In this document: positions 27,666-37,170 of the stretch, piece by piece
Layout of the letters: each line of letters begins with the position of its first letter
Position numbering within the stretch: position 1 is the first letter of the stretch
Assembly (NCBI GenBank): GCA_022824205.1
Contig: JAJEAI010000202.1
Location: 1 to 37,270 of the forward strand
Direction of reading: 5' to 3'
Length of the DNA stretch: 37,270 nucleotides
From: Candidatus Binatia bacterium
GTDB taxonomy: Bacteria > Desulfobacterota > Binatia > UBA9968 > JAJDTQ01
The notes under the pieces: generated by a model
The model's input: only the letters and a program-made list of their open reading frames with translations
Databases searched by the model: none
What the model was told of the DNA's origin: nothing
Made by a program: the position numbers and the translations under genes

Positions 27666-28202
27666 GTGACCCCATCGATCTTCATAAGCTACCGCCACAG
27701 CGATGCAGCCGGACATGCCGGCCGTTTATTCGACCGGTTGGGACACTGGCTCAGCGATGACGACCTCTTCTTCGACGTTCACGCCCTGGACACCGGCCAT
27801 TTGTTCCCGGAACAAATCGGTCCTCCCTGCGTGTCACGTGCCTTGCCCGCCGACGACCATACACGCAGCCTCTTGGAGGCTCTGTTGGAACGCCCATCAA
27901 TTCTCGTCAGGAGCGAAAGGTTCCTTGTCGTCGGCATGAAGGGACTGTTGCGTGAGGGATGGAATCCAAAGCTGGTCTACGAGGTAGCAAGAATCCTGTT
28001 GGGCGCCGCCGGCTCGGCCGTGAGTGATTTCCGCACTTCCTTGCCGGGCATTGCCGGCGATCTAGCCGATATTGCCCTCACGCTTCACCTACTGCCTGAA
28101 ACCAGGACACAGGGGCTCGACCTCTTTGAGCGGATGATGGAATTGAACGCACTTCAACTCAAAGAACGCCTTGAAGCGCTCGATCGGCACGCGTTCCAGT
28201 AA
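27666..28202 (+). pseudogene. truncated TIR-domain protein joined to an unrelated C-terminal piece
   Basis: From GTG 27666 the first 45 or so residues are the start of a bacterial TIR domain: PSIFISYRHSDAAGHAGRLF, then DRLGHWLSDDDLFFDVHALD and DTGHLFPEQI. The expected continuation (the next strand and the WL/catalytic Glu region) is missing. Instead the frame runs into a helical piece with LVVGMKGLLREGWNPKLVYE and PETRTQGLDLFERMMELNAL that I do not recognise. This looks like two gene ends joined by deletion. TIR domains usually cleave NAD+ in antiviral systems, but without the rest of the domain this one should be inactive. It is the first gene after the tRNA terminator. Confidence 0.55.
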
Positions 28203-28297
28203 GGGCGGAATGGATGCGATGACAGGCTGGTCGGCGATCACCCCGACTTCGTCACGCAGGATGTTCGCGAAAATCCGGACACGCCGAGTCGTCGGCC

Positions 28298-28486
28298 TCG
28301 CCAGACACTCTCGATCGAAGCCAATGGCCCGGCACCAAAGCCGAAATCAAAGTGGCCAGAGCCTCCCTGTTCGCAGCCCAGGCCATCGCACGCAGGCTCA
28401 TCGCCGACGGAGGGTAGGACGAAGTCCAGGAAATCCGCGAGTTCATCTCCCACATCGTGCCCGACCCGGACGCTCCAACCGCATAG
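28298..28486 (+). pseudogene. remnant of an unidentified gene, with an internal TAG
   Basis: One frame reads WPGTKAEIKVARASLFAAQA, then IARRLIADGG, a TAG at 28415-28417, and DEVQEIREFISHIVPDPDAP before TAG 28484-28486. The amphipathic, protein-like composition on both sides of the stop suggests the C-terminus of a gene inactivated by one point mutation and missing its front. I do not recognise the family. No other frame in this stretch is convincing. Confidence 0.35.
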
Positions 28487-28589
28487 CCGGTTCGCAACTT
28501 TTGCCATTGACAGCTGCTACGTGTATCTGTACCGATATCCCCCCATCGCTTGTTGCCCATTCGCCGCGAGTTCACCGGAGAAATTGCTC

Positions 28590-31233
28590 ATGATTGCAGG
28601 AGCGCGCCGCCTTCCAGTCCAACACCTGTCCATCCGCGTGCCGTGGCACGACGCCGGATGGGCCGGAACCGTCTGCAACAGGCCCGCCGCCAATACGGCT
28701 TGTCGCGTGTTGCCCAGAATCTCAGAGAGCAAGGACGACGCGGCCGAGGAGAGCGTCGCCGGCCAGTCCTTCTCGGATTTGTCTGCCGACCAGCTTCCTC
28801 CGTGCATCTCCGAGCGTGCAAACTTCATGGCGCCGTTCCCCGTCACCCTCAGCAAGCGGCACCCCTACGTCGAGCGCAACTCGGAATCGCATGGTCACTT
28901 CCTTGCGACACCGTTCACGATGCGCCCCTACAGCGCTGCATGCCTGCCCTATCGCTGGATGCTGGTCGAAGAGAGCGCCGAACTTGTCGAACGGTACGAC
29001 CTCGGGTTCCAACCCGATCGCGAGCCTGACCTCGGATTCGCCACCTCCTGGCTCCAGGACCGCTCCAACCAGCTCGTCATGCTCGACACGTTCTTCAGCG
29101 CCATTCGCCCCGAGGAATCGCTCTGCTTTTTCTACGCGAAAGACACGCTCCTGTCCGCTTCCGCAGGCCGCGTCATCGTGGGCGTGGGTCTGGTGAGAGA
29201 AGTCGACGAGCATGTAGAATACCAGTACGCAACCAGGAACCCTCCTCATCGCAGCGTTCTCTGGGAACGCAACGTCGAGCACTCCATTCGACCGGGCTTT
29301 GCGGACGGATTCCTCTTTCCCTATCGCGAGTTGTCCGACCTTGCGCTGGAGAAAGGGGTTGACCCCGAACAGTTCCTGGCGTTCGCTCCGGACGACGCGT
29401 TCTGGAGCTTCTCATACGGCTCGGAACACGTGCCGCACGACGAAGCCATCGCTTCGGTCCTGAGCTGCCTTCGCGCTCTGGAGAAAATTCAGGAGATACT
29501 TCCCGGGCCGTGGGAGCAGGTTTCCGCATGGCTCGACCAGCAACTCAACCGTCTGTGGCGCATGCGGGGACCCTTCCCCGGCTTCGGTTCAGCACTGACA
29601 GCGTTCCTTGGCGACCGCGGCAACCTCATTGCCTACGAAATTGCCGATCAGTGCGCGCAGGGAAGCGCTAACGGCAACATCGATCCGTGGCCGGCGTTCG
29701 AACGGGTAATCCAGGCTCCTCACACCGCATCCGGGATCGTCAAGGATCACTTCGGGAAAGGCTTTGCCCGTGCCTGGGATGCCATGACCGCGGAACGAAA
29801 GGAATTGCTGAAGCTACTCAGCCGGTTTTCCTTGAACTCCGATCAGGTGAAACGGTTCTTCAATGCCGACGACAAGCCGCGTGGCATCGACGATACGTCA
29901 CTCATCGAGAACCCGTACCTGCTCTATGAGCTCGACCGCGCGTCTGTCGATGCGATCCCGGTGACCATCATCGACCGTGGCATGCTGCCGGGCACCGCGG
30001 TATTGAAGGAACACCCTCTGCCCGACCGTTCGCGCCTCACGGATAAGGTCGATCCACGTCGAGCACGCGCACTTGTGGTCGCTGCACTCGAACAGGGCGC
30101 CGAACGGGGTCACACGCTATTGCCGCGTCCGTTACTGTCGACGTTCATCGACAACATGCCACTGGAGACCGACTGTCCAGTAGGGCCCGAGGTCCTCACC
30201 GGCCTCGGTGAACTGCTGCAAGGTGTCGTCGAGCCGGTCGAGATGGCGGGCGACCGCCTTGCCTATCAGCTTCAGCGCTTCGTCGACACAGCCGACCTTG
30301 TCCGCCGCACCGTACGCAAGCGCTCGGGACCAAGGAGCCAACGCCATCGCGGCAATCATGATTTTCCCGCCGTCGTGGACCGTATCCTTCGCGAACTTGC
30401 CCGGGACCACGATGACGCGGAAAACGAAATTCAAGCCCGTCGCGAGAAGGCTGCCGCACTCGAAGAGATATTCGCCTCCCGACTCTCCGTGCTCATTGGC
30501 GCCGCCGGCACGGGAAAGACGACGCTACTCAAGATGCTCTGCAAGCTGGATGATGTCGCTGCTGGCGGCGTGTTGCTTCTCGCCCCCACCGGAAAGGCCC
30601 GCGTCCAGCTCGAAACCAAGACGGAAATGAGGGGCGGGCTCACGATCGCACAGTTCCTGATGCGCGATGGCGACCGCTACGACACGGAGACCGGCCGATC
30701 CGGCCGATACATTGTCACCCGCAGTCCGGATCGTTGCCGCGATTACAGGACTGTGATCGTCGACGAATGCTCCATGCTCACCGAAGAACAGCTCGCTGCA
30801 TTGCTCGACGCGCTGAGCGGTGTCGATCGCTTGGTCCTCGCGGGCGACCCACGCCAGCTGCCCCCGATCGGGAGCGGTCGACCGTTCGTCGATTTCGTCG
30901 ATACCCAACGAGCTTCTTGCCCAGGGCATCGACCGCTACGAGTACGAGACCCCGCTGGCCCTGCCCGACGGCAGGACGCGATACCCGGACTTCACGATCG
31001 TGGATGACAACACGGGCGAGCGCTACTACTGGGAGCACCTCGGCTTGCTCCACAACCCCGACTACGCGGCTCGCTGGACCCGCAAACTGCTTGCCTATCG
31101 CGAAGCCCATATCCTTCCGCATGACGAAGGCCGCGGCGAGGCGGGCACGCTGATCGTCACGCGCGACGACGAACATGGTGGAATCGATACCCGCGCCATC
31201 GCTGATCTGATCCGCGATGTCCTCACCGCGTAG
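28590..31233 (+). pseudogene. RecD-like helicase with nuclease-like C-terminus, interrupted by an internal deletion
   Basis: The first frame starts at ATG 28590 (GGAG nine bases upstream) and runs to 31007. After a long N-terminal region of about 600 residues (VPWHDAGWAGTVC near the start) it has helicase superfamily 1 motifs: Walker A GAAGTGKTTLLKML near residue 637, Walker B VIVDECSML around residue 725, and VLAGDPRQLPPIGSGRPFVD. Sense ends near 30905 and resumes one base out of phase: NELLAQGIDRYEYETPLALP, RYPDFTIVDDNTGERYYWEH, ending at 31233. The second piece resembles a PD-(D/E)XK nuclease end. Helicase motifs IV-VI, probably some hundreds of residues, are missing, so the enzyme is presumably dead. 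Intact relatives of this type are large helicase-nucleases that I associate with defence islands. Confidence 0.6.
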
Positions 31234-31570
31234 CCCCGGAAGGTGGACAAGCCCCCTTGACAGATGTCGTCTCACAGAATGACACCGCCCGCTACGGAGG
31301 CCAGCCGATGATCGACCGCCTTCACCGTGTGCCGAGAGGTTCCCGGCGGATTCCAAATCCTGTCCACGTCGCGCCGTGGTCTCGGTTCATGGTGAAGCAC
31401 TCTGCTTATCGTCTTCGACGGCTTTGTCCACTACGCGACGGCGAACGCGCCGCCCTGTCATTCGCGCGGCCTGTGGAAATCGCCTGGACAGCTTCCCCGA
31501 CCCGGGCGAGAAGCTCTCCCCCTTTCAGCCATGCCTTCCCGATCGAGTAATCGTGCTTCCGCCCCGGATG
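31234..31570. other. stretch with no recognised gene
   Basis: Between the helicase end and the minus-strand hypothetical gene the open frames are short and overlapping, with no recognisable domain. A phrase such as VPGGFQILSTS can be read in one frame but leads nowhere. I take it as decayed or non-coding DNA. Confidence 0.5.
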
Positions 31571-31951
31571 CTACCAATCCGAAAGCGGCGCGCTTTCATC
31601 GCCGCTCTCGTCTAACGCTAAAGGAAGATAGACCAAATGGTCGCGTACCCTGACGATCCAGCATGCGTGAGGTTCGCTCACCAGCATGATGTCCGGCTCG
31701 CGCTGACCCTCGGGCGCGATCCTCTTGTCCTTGGGAACGGGTTGCACGTACTTCCCGGCCTCTTGATTGGCGTAGCGAACGGGGTCCAGGAGCAAGCGTC
31801 TGCCGTCCGCCAGTGCCCTGCCTCCAACGTAGTCATATGCGCCTGTCGCTCCGAACAGCGAAAACAGCGCCAAGTAACCGGACTTGATGGACTGCACCAA
31901 TCCGTCGAGGTTGACAACGATCCTGTTGCCAACTGTGTTGTTTCCAGCCAT
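31571..31951 (-). CDS. hypothetical protein, divergent from the AAA ATPase gene
   Basis: This 126-residue frame begins MAGNNTVGNRIVVNLDGLVQ and contains SIKSGYLALFSLFGATGAYD and GRRLLLDPVRYANQEAGKYV. It ends in an acidic DESGDESAPLSDW tail. Its amino-acid composition is protein-like, with balanced hydrophobic and charged residues, rather than the Arg/Ala-rich pattern of shadow frames. I do not recognise a family. Its ATG is only 17 bases from the ATPase ATG on the other strand, so the two would share a very short divergent promoter region. No signal peptide is seen. Confidence 0.5.
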   Translation of the reverse strand: MAGNNTVGNRIVVNLDGLVQSIKSGYLALFSLFGATGAYDYVGGRALADGRRLLLDPVRYANQEAGKYVQPVPKDKRIAPEGQREPDIMLVSEPHACWIVRVRDHLVYLPLALDESGDESAPLSDW

Positions 31952-31968
31952 ATCGTTGGAATATAGCC

Positions 31969-33226
31969 ATGATTCGAAAAGGCGGCAGCAACTGGGTCGT
32001 CGGAGAGAACTTCTTCGACCGCACGACAGAGCTCAAAGCGCTGGAAGAGCGGGTGCGGGAAGGAACCCACACCCTGCTGACCGCGCAGCGACGGATGGGC
32101 AAGACGAGCCTTGTCCGAGAGCTGCAGCGACGGCTGGCCGAAACAAGAGACTTCGAGGTCGTCTTCGTCGATCTGGAGGCAGCCACCGATCCAGCCGATG
32201 TGATAGCGGAAATCGGAGTCCAGACGAAGCTGGTGCGTGCGGCGTGGGATCGAATCATGACCGGCTTCGCGAATCTGGTGAGGAGCGCCGGCGGCCGGAT
32301 CGAGGAACTGTCGGTTGCTGATCTGAAGGTGAAGCTGCGCGCCGGGATCGATGCGGGCAATTGGCCGCAAAGAGGGGATGCGATCTTTGCCGCCCTGGCG
32401 GAGAGCGGCCGGCCTGTCGTGCTCGCGATCGACGAGTTGCCGATACTCGTAAACCGGTTGCTGAAAGACCAGACGGGGCGCATGACGCCAGAGGGGAAGC
32501 GGAAGGCGGACGCGTTCCTGAGCTGGCTGCGCAAGATGGGGCAGTCGCACCGCGACCGGGTTACGCTGATCCTGTCGGGCAGCGTGAGCCTCGAGCCGCT
32601 GCTTGAGGAGGCCGGGCTCAGCGCTCAGGCAAACATCTTTTCCCCCTACGACCTGAAACCATGGAGCGAGGAAACGGCTGTTTCCTGCCTGGAGGCACTT
32701 GCTGGGTCCTACGAAGTCGGTCTTGGGCCGGAGGCACAGCCGGGACATATGCCGCAGGCTGCGTTGCTGCATCCCGCACCATGTCCAGATGTTCTTCGAC
32801 AGGATGCACGATCACTTGCGGCGCGCCGGGCGGAGAGACGCCTCGCTGGACGATGTCGAGTGGGTCTATGTGCGGGAGATGCAGGGTGTCCGGGGGCAGG
32901 TCGACCTGCAGCATTACGAGGGCCGGCTGGAGATGGTCCTCGGGAGAGCGGGGTATACCGTCGCGCTGGAGATCCTGACGGCAACAGCAGTCGACGGCGA
33001 ACTTGACACTGAAACGATTGACCGGTACCGCAACTTGTTCTTGAGGCGGGAGGGACACGACGAAGATGGCGCTCCCTCGGTGGACCATGTTCTGCATGTG
33101 CTGCAGCACGACGGCTACCTCGAACCCGGGGACGGCGGATACCGGTTCGTTTCCGGTCTGCTCGAGGACTGGTGGCGTGGGCACTACGGGCAGAAGTTCG
33201 TGCCCGTGTTCGACCGGCGGCGCTGA
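31969..33226 (+). pseudogene. AAA/archaeal-ATPase-type P-loop protein with a +1 frameshift
   Basis: The first frame (31969-33006) gives ENFFDRTTELKALEERVREG, a variant Walker A AQRRMGKTSLVREL with K45-T46, and Walker B VVLAIDELPIL with D155-E156. RVTLILSGSVSLEPLLEEAG and FSPYDLKPWSEETAVSCLEA follow. Between about 32731 and 32745 sense moves to the next frame (ICRRLRCCIPHHVQMFFDRM, VDHVLHVLQHDGYLEP) and ends at TGA 33224-33226. Joined, it would be about 418 residues: an ATPase domain plus a C-terminal winged-helix region. One extra base explains the break; it could be real or a sequencing error. It precedes the TPR-STAND gene by 17 bases, probably as one operon. Confidence 0.65.
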
Positions 33227-33243
33227 GAACGGGAGTCGGGCCG

Positions 33244-35916
33244 ATGGCTGTGACCGCCAGAAAATACAATCCGGGCTTTCTCTCCGTCGACGAGTTGGTC
33301 GCGATCTTCTGCGTCCGGACGGTTGAGTACGAATCCCTGATCGAGGTAATGCGCGAATGCTCGAGCAGCGCAAACACCCATCAGATCGTGATCGGGCCGC
33401 GCGGCAGCGGAAAGACGATCCTGCTGCTGCGGGTCGCTGCGGAGGTGCTACGCGATGCCGATCTTTCGGCGCGCTTCTTCCCCATCGTATTCGCGGAGGA
33501 AAGCTACGAGGTTTCGACAGCCGGCGAGTTCTGGCTCGAATGCGTTTCCCGGCTGGCGGGCCAGGTGCCGCGCCGGGATGGAGACGTCGACCTGCACCTC
33601 ACCTTCGAGGAGCTGCGCACTATCCATGACGACCGGACGCTGGAGGACCGGTGCCTCGGGGTGCTGCAGGACTTTGCTGATCGGGAAGAGAAGCGCCTCG
33701 TGCTGATTGTCGAGAACCTGAACATGATGTTCAGGGACATGGGCGACGACGAGGCGGGTTGGCGGCTGCGGAAGGTGCTGCAGACCGAACCGCGGATCGT
33801 TTTGCTGGCGAGCGCGACCAGCCGGTTCGACCAAATGGACGATCCGAAGGAGGGGCTTTACGAGCTGTTCCGGGTAATTCAATTGCAACCGCTCGACACG
33901 GAAGGCTGCGCGCTCTTGTGGCAGACGGTGTCGGGGCAGGCGCGGGCGCAGAAGACGATCCAGGCATTGCGAATTCTGACCGGCGGCAGTCCCAGGTTGT
34001 TGACGATCGTAGCCCGGTTCGGCGCGAATCGGTCGTTCGGCGAGCTGATGGCCGATCTCCTGGATCTGGTCGATGACCATACCGAGTATTTCAAGAGTCA
34101 CCTCGATGCGCTCCCGGCGCAGGAGCGAAAGGTGTATCTTGCCCTTGCTGATCTCTGGAAACCATCGAATGCGCGCGAGATCGCGGACCGGGCCAGGCTC
34201 GGGACCAGTAAATGCAGCGCCCAGCTTGCCCGTCTGGTCGATCGGGGCGCGGTGGAGGGGAGTGGCGGCACCGCGCGGCGCAAGCTCTATTACCTGACCG
34301 AGCGGCTCTACAACATCTACTACCTGATGCGCCGGGCGCGCGGACCGGCGCCGCTTATCGATGCGCTGATCCGCTTCATGGAGGCCTACTATTCCACCGA
34401 CGAGTTGAGAGAGTTTGGCGCCCGCATGGTGCGGGAAGCGCTGGGGTTCGACGGCGGTGCGTTGGCGATCTACCGGATGGCCTTCGAGCGGCTTGTCGGA
34501 CTGCCGTCCCTTGAAGCGCACCGCGACGAGTTGATTTCCCTTGCGTCGCCTGCCCTTGCGTATGCGCCCAGCGAGTTTTCTGCAGCATCCCCGGCACCGT
34601 CGGCCGTGAGGGAGCTGTTGGGTAAAGCGCTGGCGCTCGCGGAAAGCGGTCGGTTGCAGGACGCTGTGGCGGTCTGGGACGACGTTATCCGGAGGTTCGG
34701 GGAGAGCGATGCGCCCGCGGATCGTGAACAGGTGCCGCTGGCGCTCGTCAACAAGGGAAAGGCGTTGGGCGGTCTGGGAAGAGCGGACGAAGCGCTGGCC
34801 GTGCTGGACGACGTGGTGCAGCGATTCGGGCCGGACCACGGGGAAGGCCACCCACTGGCGGTGGCGACGGCGCTCGCCGGCAAGGGTGGAATGTTCAGCA
34901 ACATGAACCGCCACACGGATGCGCTTGCAGCCTGGAACGAGGTCACGCGACGGTTCGGCAAGAGCCGGGTGCCGGCGCTAGAAGCGCTGGTGGTGAACGC
35001 GCTAATCGGGAGGGCGGTCGCGCTAAACACGTTGAACCGGCACGGGGAAGTCCTGGAGGCCTGCGACGAAGTGCTGGACCGCGTCGGCAAGACCGGTTCG
35101 TCGGTGCTTCACGGTGAATTGGCGGCGGCGATGGTCGGACGGGGTCACGCGCTGATCGCGCTGAACCGCATCGATGAGGCGATAGACGCCTGGGGTGCTG
35201 TGGTGGAGCGTTTCGGGAGGAGCGACTCTCTCAGAATCGTCGAGCAGGTGGCCTCGGCGCTTGCGAACGTGGGCACGGCGCTCATGCAGTCGGGCCGGTT
35301 GGAGGAGGCGCTAACCGCGTTCGACGGAGTCGTGCAGAGCTACAAGGGAAGCGATGCGCCGATCCTTCGAGAAGTGATAGCGCGCTGTTTCGCCAACAGA
35401 GGCAACGTGCTGGCCGCGCTGAAGCGGGAAACGGAAGCGCTCTCGTCGTGGGAAGAAGCGATCAGGGGCTTCGATGCGGGAGGTTTGCTGGAGGCGGCAG
35501 AACCGTATTGCAACGCGCTGATGAACAGGGCGGCAGTACTGCACAACGCGGGGAGGTCCGAGGAAGCGTTGCAGCTTTGGGGCAACGTGGCGGAACGCTT
35601 CGAGGGCGACAACCGGCCTGGGATACTTGCCATGGTTTCGAATGCCCAGACGAACAGGGGGGCGTTCCTCGAACAGTCGGGTCGTTACGAAGAGGCGCTC
35701 GCGGTCTGGCAGCAGGTCGAAGACCGCTTCGGGACCAGCGACGTGCCGGAGTGGGTCGCGCTGGTCGCCAGGTCGTTCGTGCAGAGATGTGCCGACCTGT
35801 TCGAACTGAACCGGACGGAAGAGGCACTCGCAACCTGCGATCGGGCGGTGGATCGCTTCGGGGAAAGTAACGTGCCGGCAGTTGTCGATGCGGTTGCAGG
35901 GATTCTTCTCAACTAG
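33244..35916 (+). CDS. STAND-like P-loop ATPase with TPR-like repeats (N-terminal part, ends at an in-frame TAG)
   Basis: The 890-residue product starts at ATG 33244, with GGGAG nine bases upstream. It has Walker A GPRGSGKT at 51-58, a Walker B-like strand LVLIVENLNMMF near 152-163 (Asn where Asp/Glu is common), and a sensor strand RIVLLASATSRFD. A GGSPRLLTIVARF segment resembles the GxP motif of STAND ATPases, and a winged helix follows (NAREIADRARLGTSKCSAQL). From about residue 470 come repeats of 42-44 residues with the pattern EALAVWDxVxxRFG...ALVNKGxxLxxLxR. Bacterial STAND proteins of this layout sense ligands through their repeats and often act in antiphage defence. The frame stops at TAG 35914-35916 in the tenth repeat. 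Confidence 0.75.
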   Translation: MAVTARKYNPGFLSVDELVAIFCVRTVEYESLIEVMRECSSSANTHQIVIGPRGSGKTILLLRVAAEVLRDADLSARFFPIVFAEESYEVSTAGEFWLECVSRLAGQVPRRDGDVDLHLTFEELRTIHDDRTLEDRCLGVLQDFADREEKRLVLIVENLNMMFRDMGDDEAGWRLRKVLQTEPRIVLLASATSRFDQMDDPKEGLYELFRVIQLQPLDTEGCALLWQTVSGQARAQKTIQALRILTGGSPRLLTIVARFGANRSFGELMADLLDLVDDHTEYFKSHLDALPAQERKVYLALADLWKPSNAREIADRARLGTSKCSAQLARLVDRGAVEGSGGTARRKLYYLTERLYNIYYLMRRARGPAPLIDALIRFMEAYYSTDELREFGARMVREALGFDGGALAIYRMAFERLVGLPSLEAHRDELISLASPALAYAPSEFSAASPAPSAVRELLGKALALAESGRLQDAVAVWDDVIRRFGESDAPADREQVPLALVNKGKALGGLGRADEALAVLDDVVQRFGPDHGEGHPLAVATALAGKGGMFSNMNRHTDALAAWNEVTRRFGKSRVPALEALVVNALIGRAVALNTLNRHGEVLEACDEVLDRVGKTGSSVLHGELAAAMVGRGHALIALNRIDEAIDAWGAVVERFGRSDSLRIVEQVASALANVGTALMQSGRLEEALTAFDGVVQSYKGSDAPILREVIARCFANRGNVLAALKRETEALSSWEEAIRGFDAGGLLEAAEPYCNALMNRAAVLHNAGRSEEALQLWGNVAERFEGDNRPGILAMVSNAQTNRGAFLEQSGRYEEALAVWQQVEDRFGTSDVPEWVALVARSFVQRCADLFELNRTEEALATCDRAVDRFGESNVPAVVDAVAGILLN

Positions 35917-36876
35917 GGCATCGTGCTCGTTACTGCGCACAGGAACGAAGAGGCGCTGGCGGTCTGGGACGAGGTCGAACGGCGTTTCGGAAATAGCGAC
36001 GAGCCGGAAATTTCGAAGCACGTTGCCTCGGCCCTCGTCAGCAAAGGTACGACGCTGGTCCATATGAACCGGGCGGAGGACGCGGTCGGGGTATGGAGCG
36101 ACGTCGTGCGTCGGTTCGGGGAGGATGGTTCACGTCTGTATCACGAGGAGATTGCGACAGCGGTCCTCAACAGCGTGGTGGTGCTGGGCTCGTTGAACCG
36201 GCCGGATGAGGCCCTTGAGGTCTGTGACGAGGCGCTCCAGCGGTTCGGGAGCGGCGACGAGCCCTACAACATTGAGGCGGTCGCGAAAACTCTCGTCAAC
36301 AAGGGTGCGCTCCTGGTGGCACTGGACCGGACCGAGGAGGGGTTCGCGGCGTGGGACGAGGTCGTCCGGCGCTTCGAGGCGAGCGATGTACCGCCGCTTC
36401 GCGATGCGGCGGAATCGGCGTTGTGTGGGCGGGCACAGCACGAATTGTCCGAAGGCCGGGCAAGGGACGCCGTCGCGTTTCTCGACCGTGCGCTGCTGCC
36501 GGGGCGGGCGGGAATTCCGGACAGCAGGCTGCAGGGCCATTTTGTCCGGGCACGGGCGCGTCTGGCGGAAGGCAACCGCGAAGCATGCGCCGAGGATGTC
36601 GAGAGGGCGTTGTCGATCCTGCCCGAACTGAACATGTTGCCGAGGGAGGTGCTGGTGGCCCTGGCCGATCTCGCGGCGGGCGTTGGCCCGGAGAAGATGT
36701 GCGACCTGATCAAGTGGTCGCCCGCCGGCGATCTCCTGCTTCCGCTGAGGACGGCGCTGGAGCGGGAACTCGGGTTGGAGCCGAGGGTAGCCAGGGAAGT
36801 CGAGGAGATTGCTGAAGACATACGCCGGGAACTGCTCGTCCGGCCTAACGGCAAGGCTGAGCAATCGACGGCTTGA
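35917..36876 (+). pseudogene. C-terminal TPR-like repeats of the STAND-like ATPase, cut off by the TAG
   Basis: This stretch continues the preceding frame without a shift: GIVLVTAHRN completes the repeat broken by TAG, then four more full repeats follow (EEALAVWDEVERRFGNSDEP, EDAVGVWSDVVRRFGEDG, DEALEVCDEALQRFGSGDEP, EEGFAAWDEVVRRFEASDVP). A helical cap ends ELLVRPNGKAEQSTA. In sister repeats the position of the stop is Lys, Arg, Gln or Val (LVNKG, FANRG, LANVG), so AAG or CAG to TAG is a likely single change. A GTG at 35923 could restart translation, but no Shine-Dalgarno sequence precedes it. The intact protein would have about 1210 residues. Confidence 0.7.
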
Positions 36877-37029
36877 TCATTTCAGTCAGCGTCGGCTCGA
36901 TATGCCGGATTGTCGCTGGCCATTCGACTACGCCGAGCGGCGCTTGGACGGCAACGAGCTGGTCGAGGGGAACGATACGGGTAGCAGGATGGCTATTGTC
37001 TGGCTGTTCTTGCCACCGCTGTGGTTGGT
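36877..37029. other. short stretch without recognised gene
   Basis: The frames here do not resemble known proteins. The sequence may belong to the degenerate front of the transposase fragment that follows, but no readable motif supports this. Confidence 0.4.
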
Positions 37030-37170
37030 GGCCACCAGAGCGGTGAGCGCCTGATGGTGTGCCGCAATCCGTTGCTTCAGGCCGAGCGGGCGCGCAAGCG
37101 CGAGGAGTTGCTCCGGGCCACCGAACGCCTGCTAGCCCGGATATTTCACCAAGGCGGGTTTGCGGCGTAG
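37030..37170 (+). pseudogene. fragment of an IS1634-type transposase
   Basis: The frame reads GHQSGERLMVCRNPLLQAER, then ARKREELLRATERLLARI, and ends in an unrelated FHQGGFAA before TAG 37168-37170. GERLxVCRNPxLAxERARKREELL is a hallmark block in the middle of IS1634/IS4-group transposases, as I remember them. Only about 35 residues of it are present, with neither the DDE domain ends nor inverted repeats seen, so this is an old mobile-element remnant at the edge of the accessory region. Confidence 0.6.

Noticed and set aside
28171..28593. 140-residue plus-strand open frame
   Set aside because: Another frame of the same DNA (KAEIKVARASLFAAQA) reads more like real protein; this frame is Arg/Ser/His-rich noise.
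31257..31550. 97-residue plus-strand open frame
   Set aside because: Low-information, Arg/Pro-rich translation with no motif, in a stretch that looks decayed.
28415..35916. In-frame TAG codons as a sign of amber reassignment
   Set aside because: TAG is the normal stop of rpoA, rsmD, the secretin gene and the MDR gene here, so it is read as stop.
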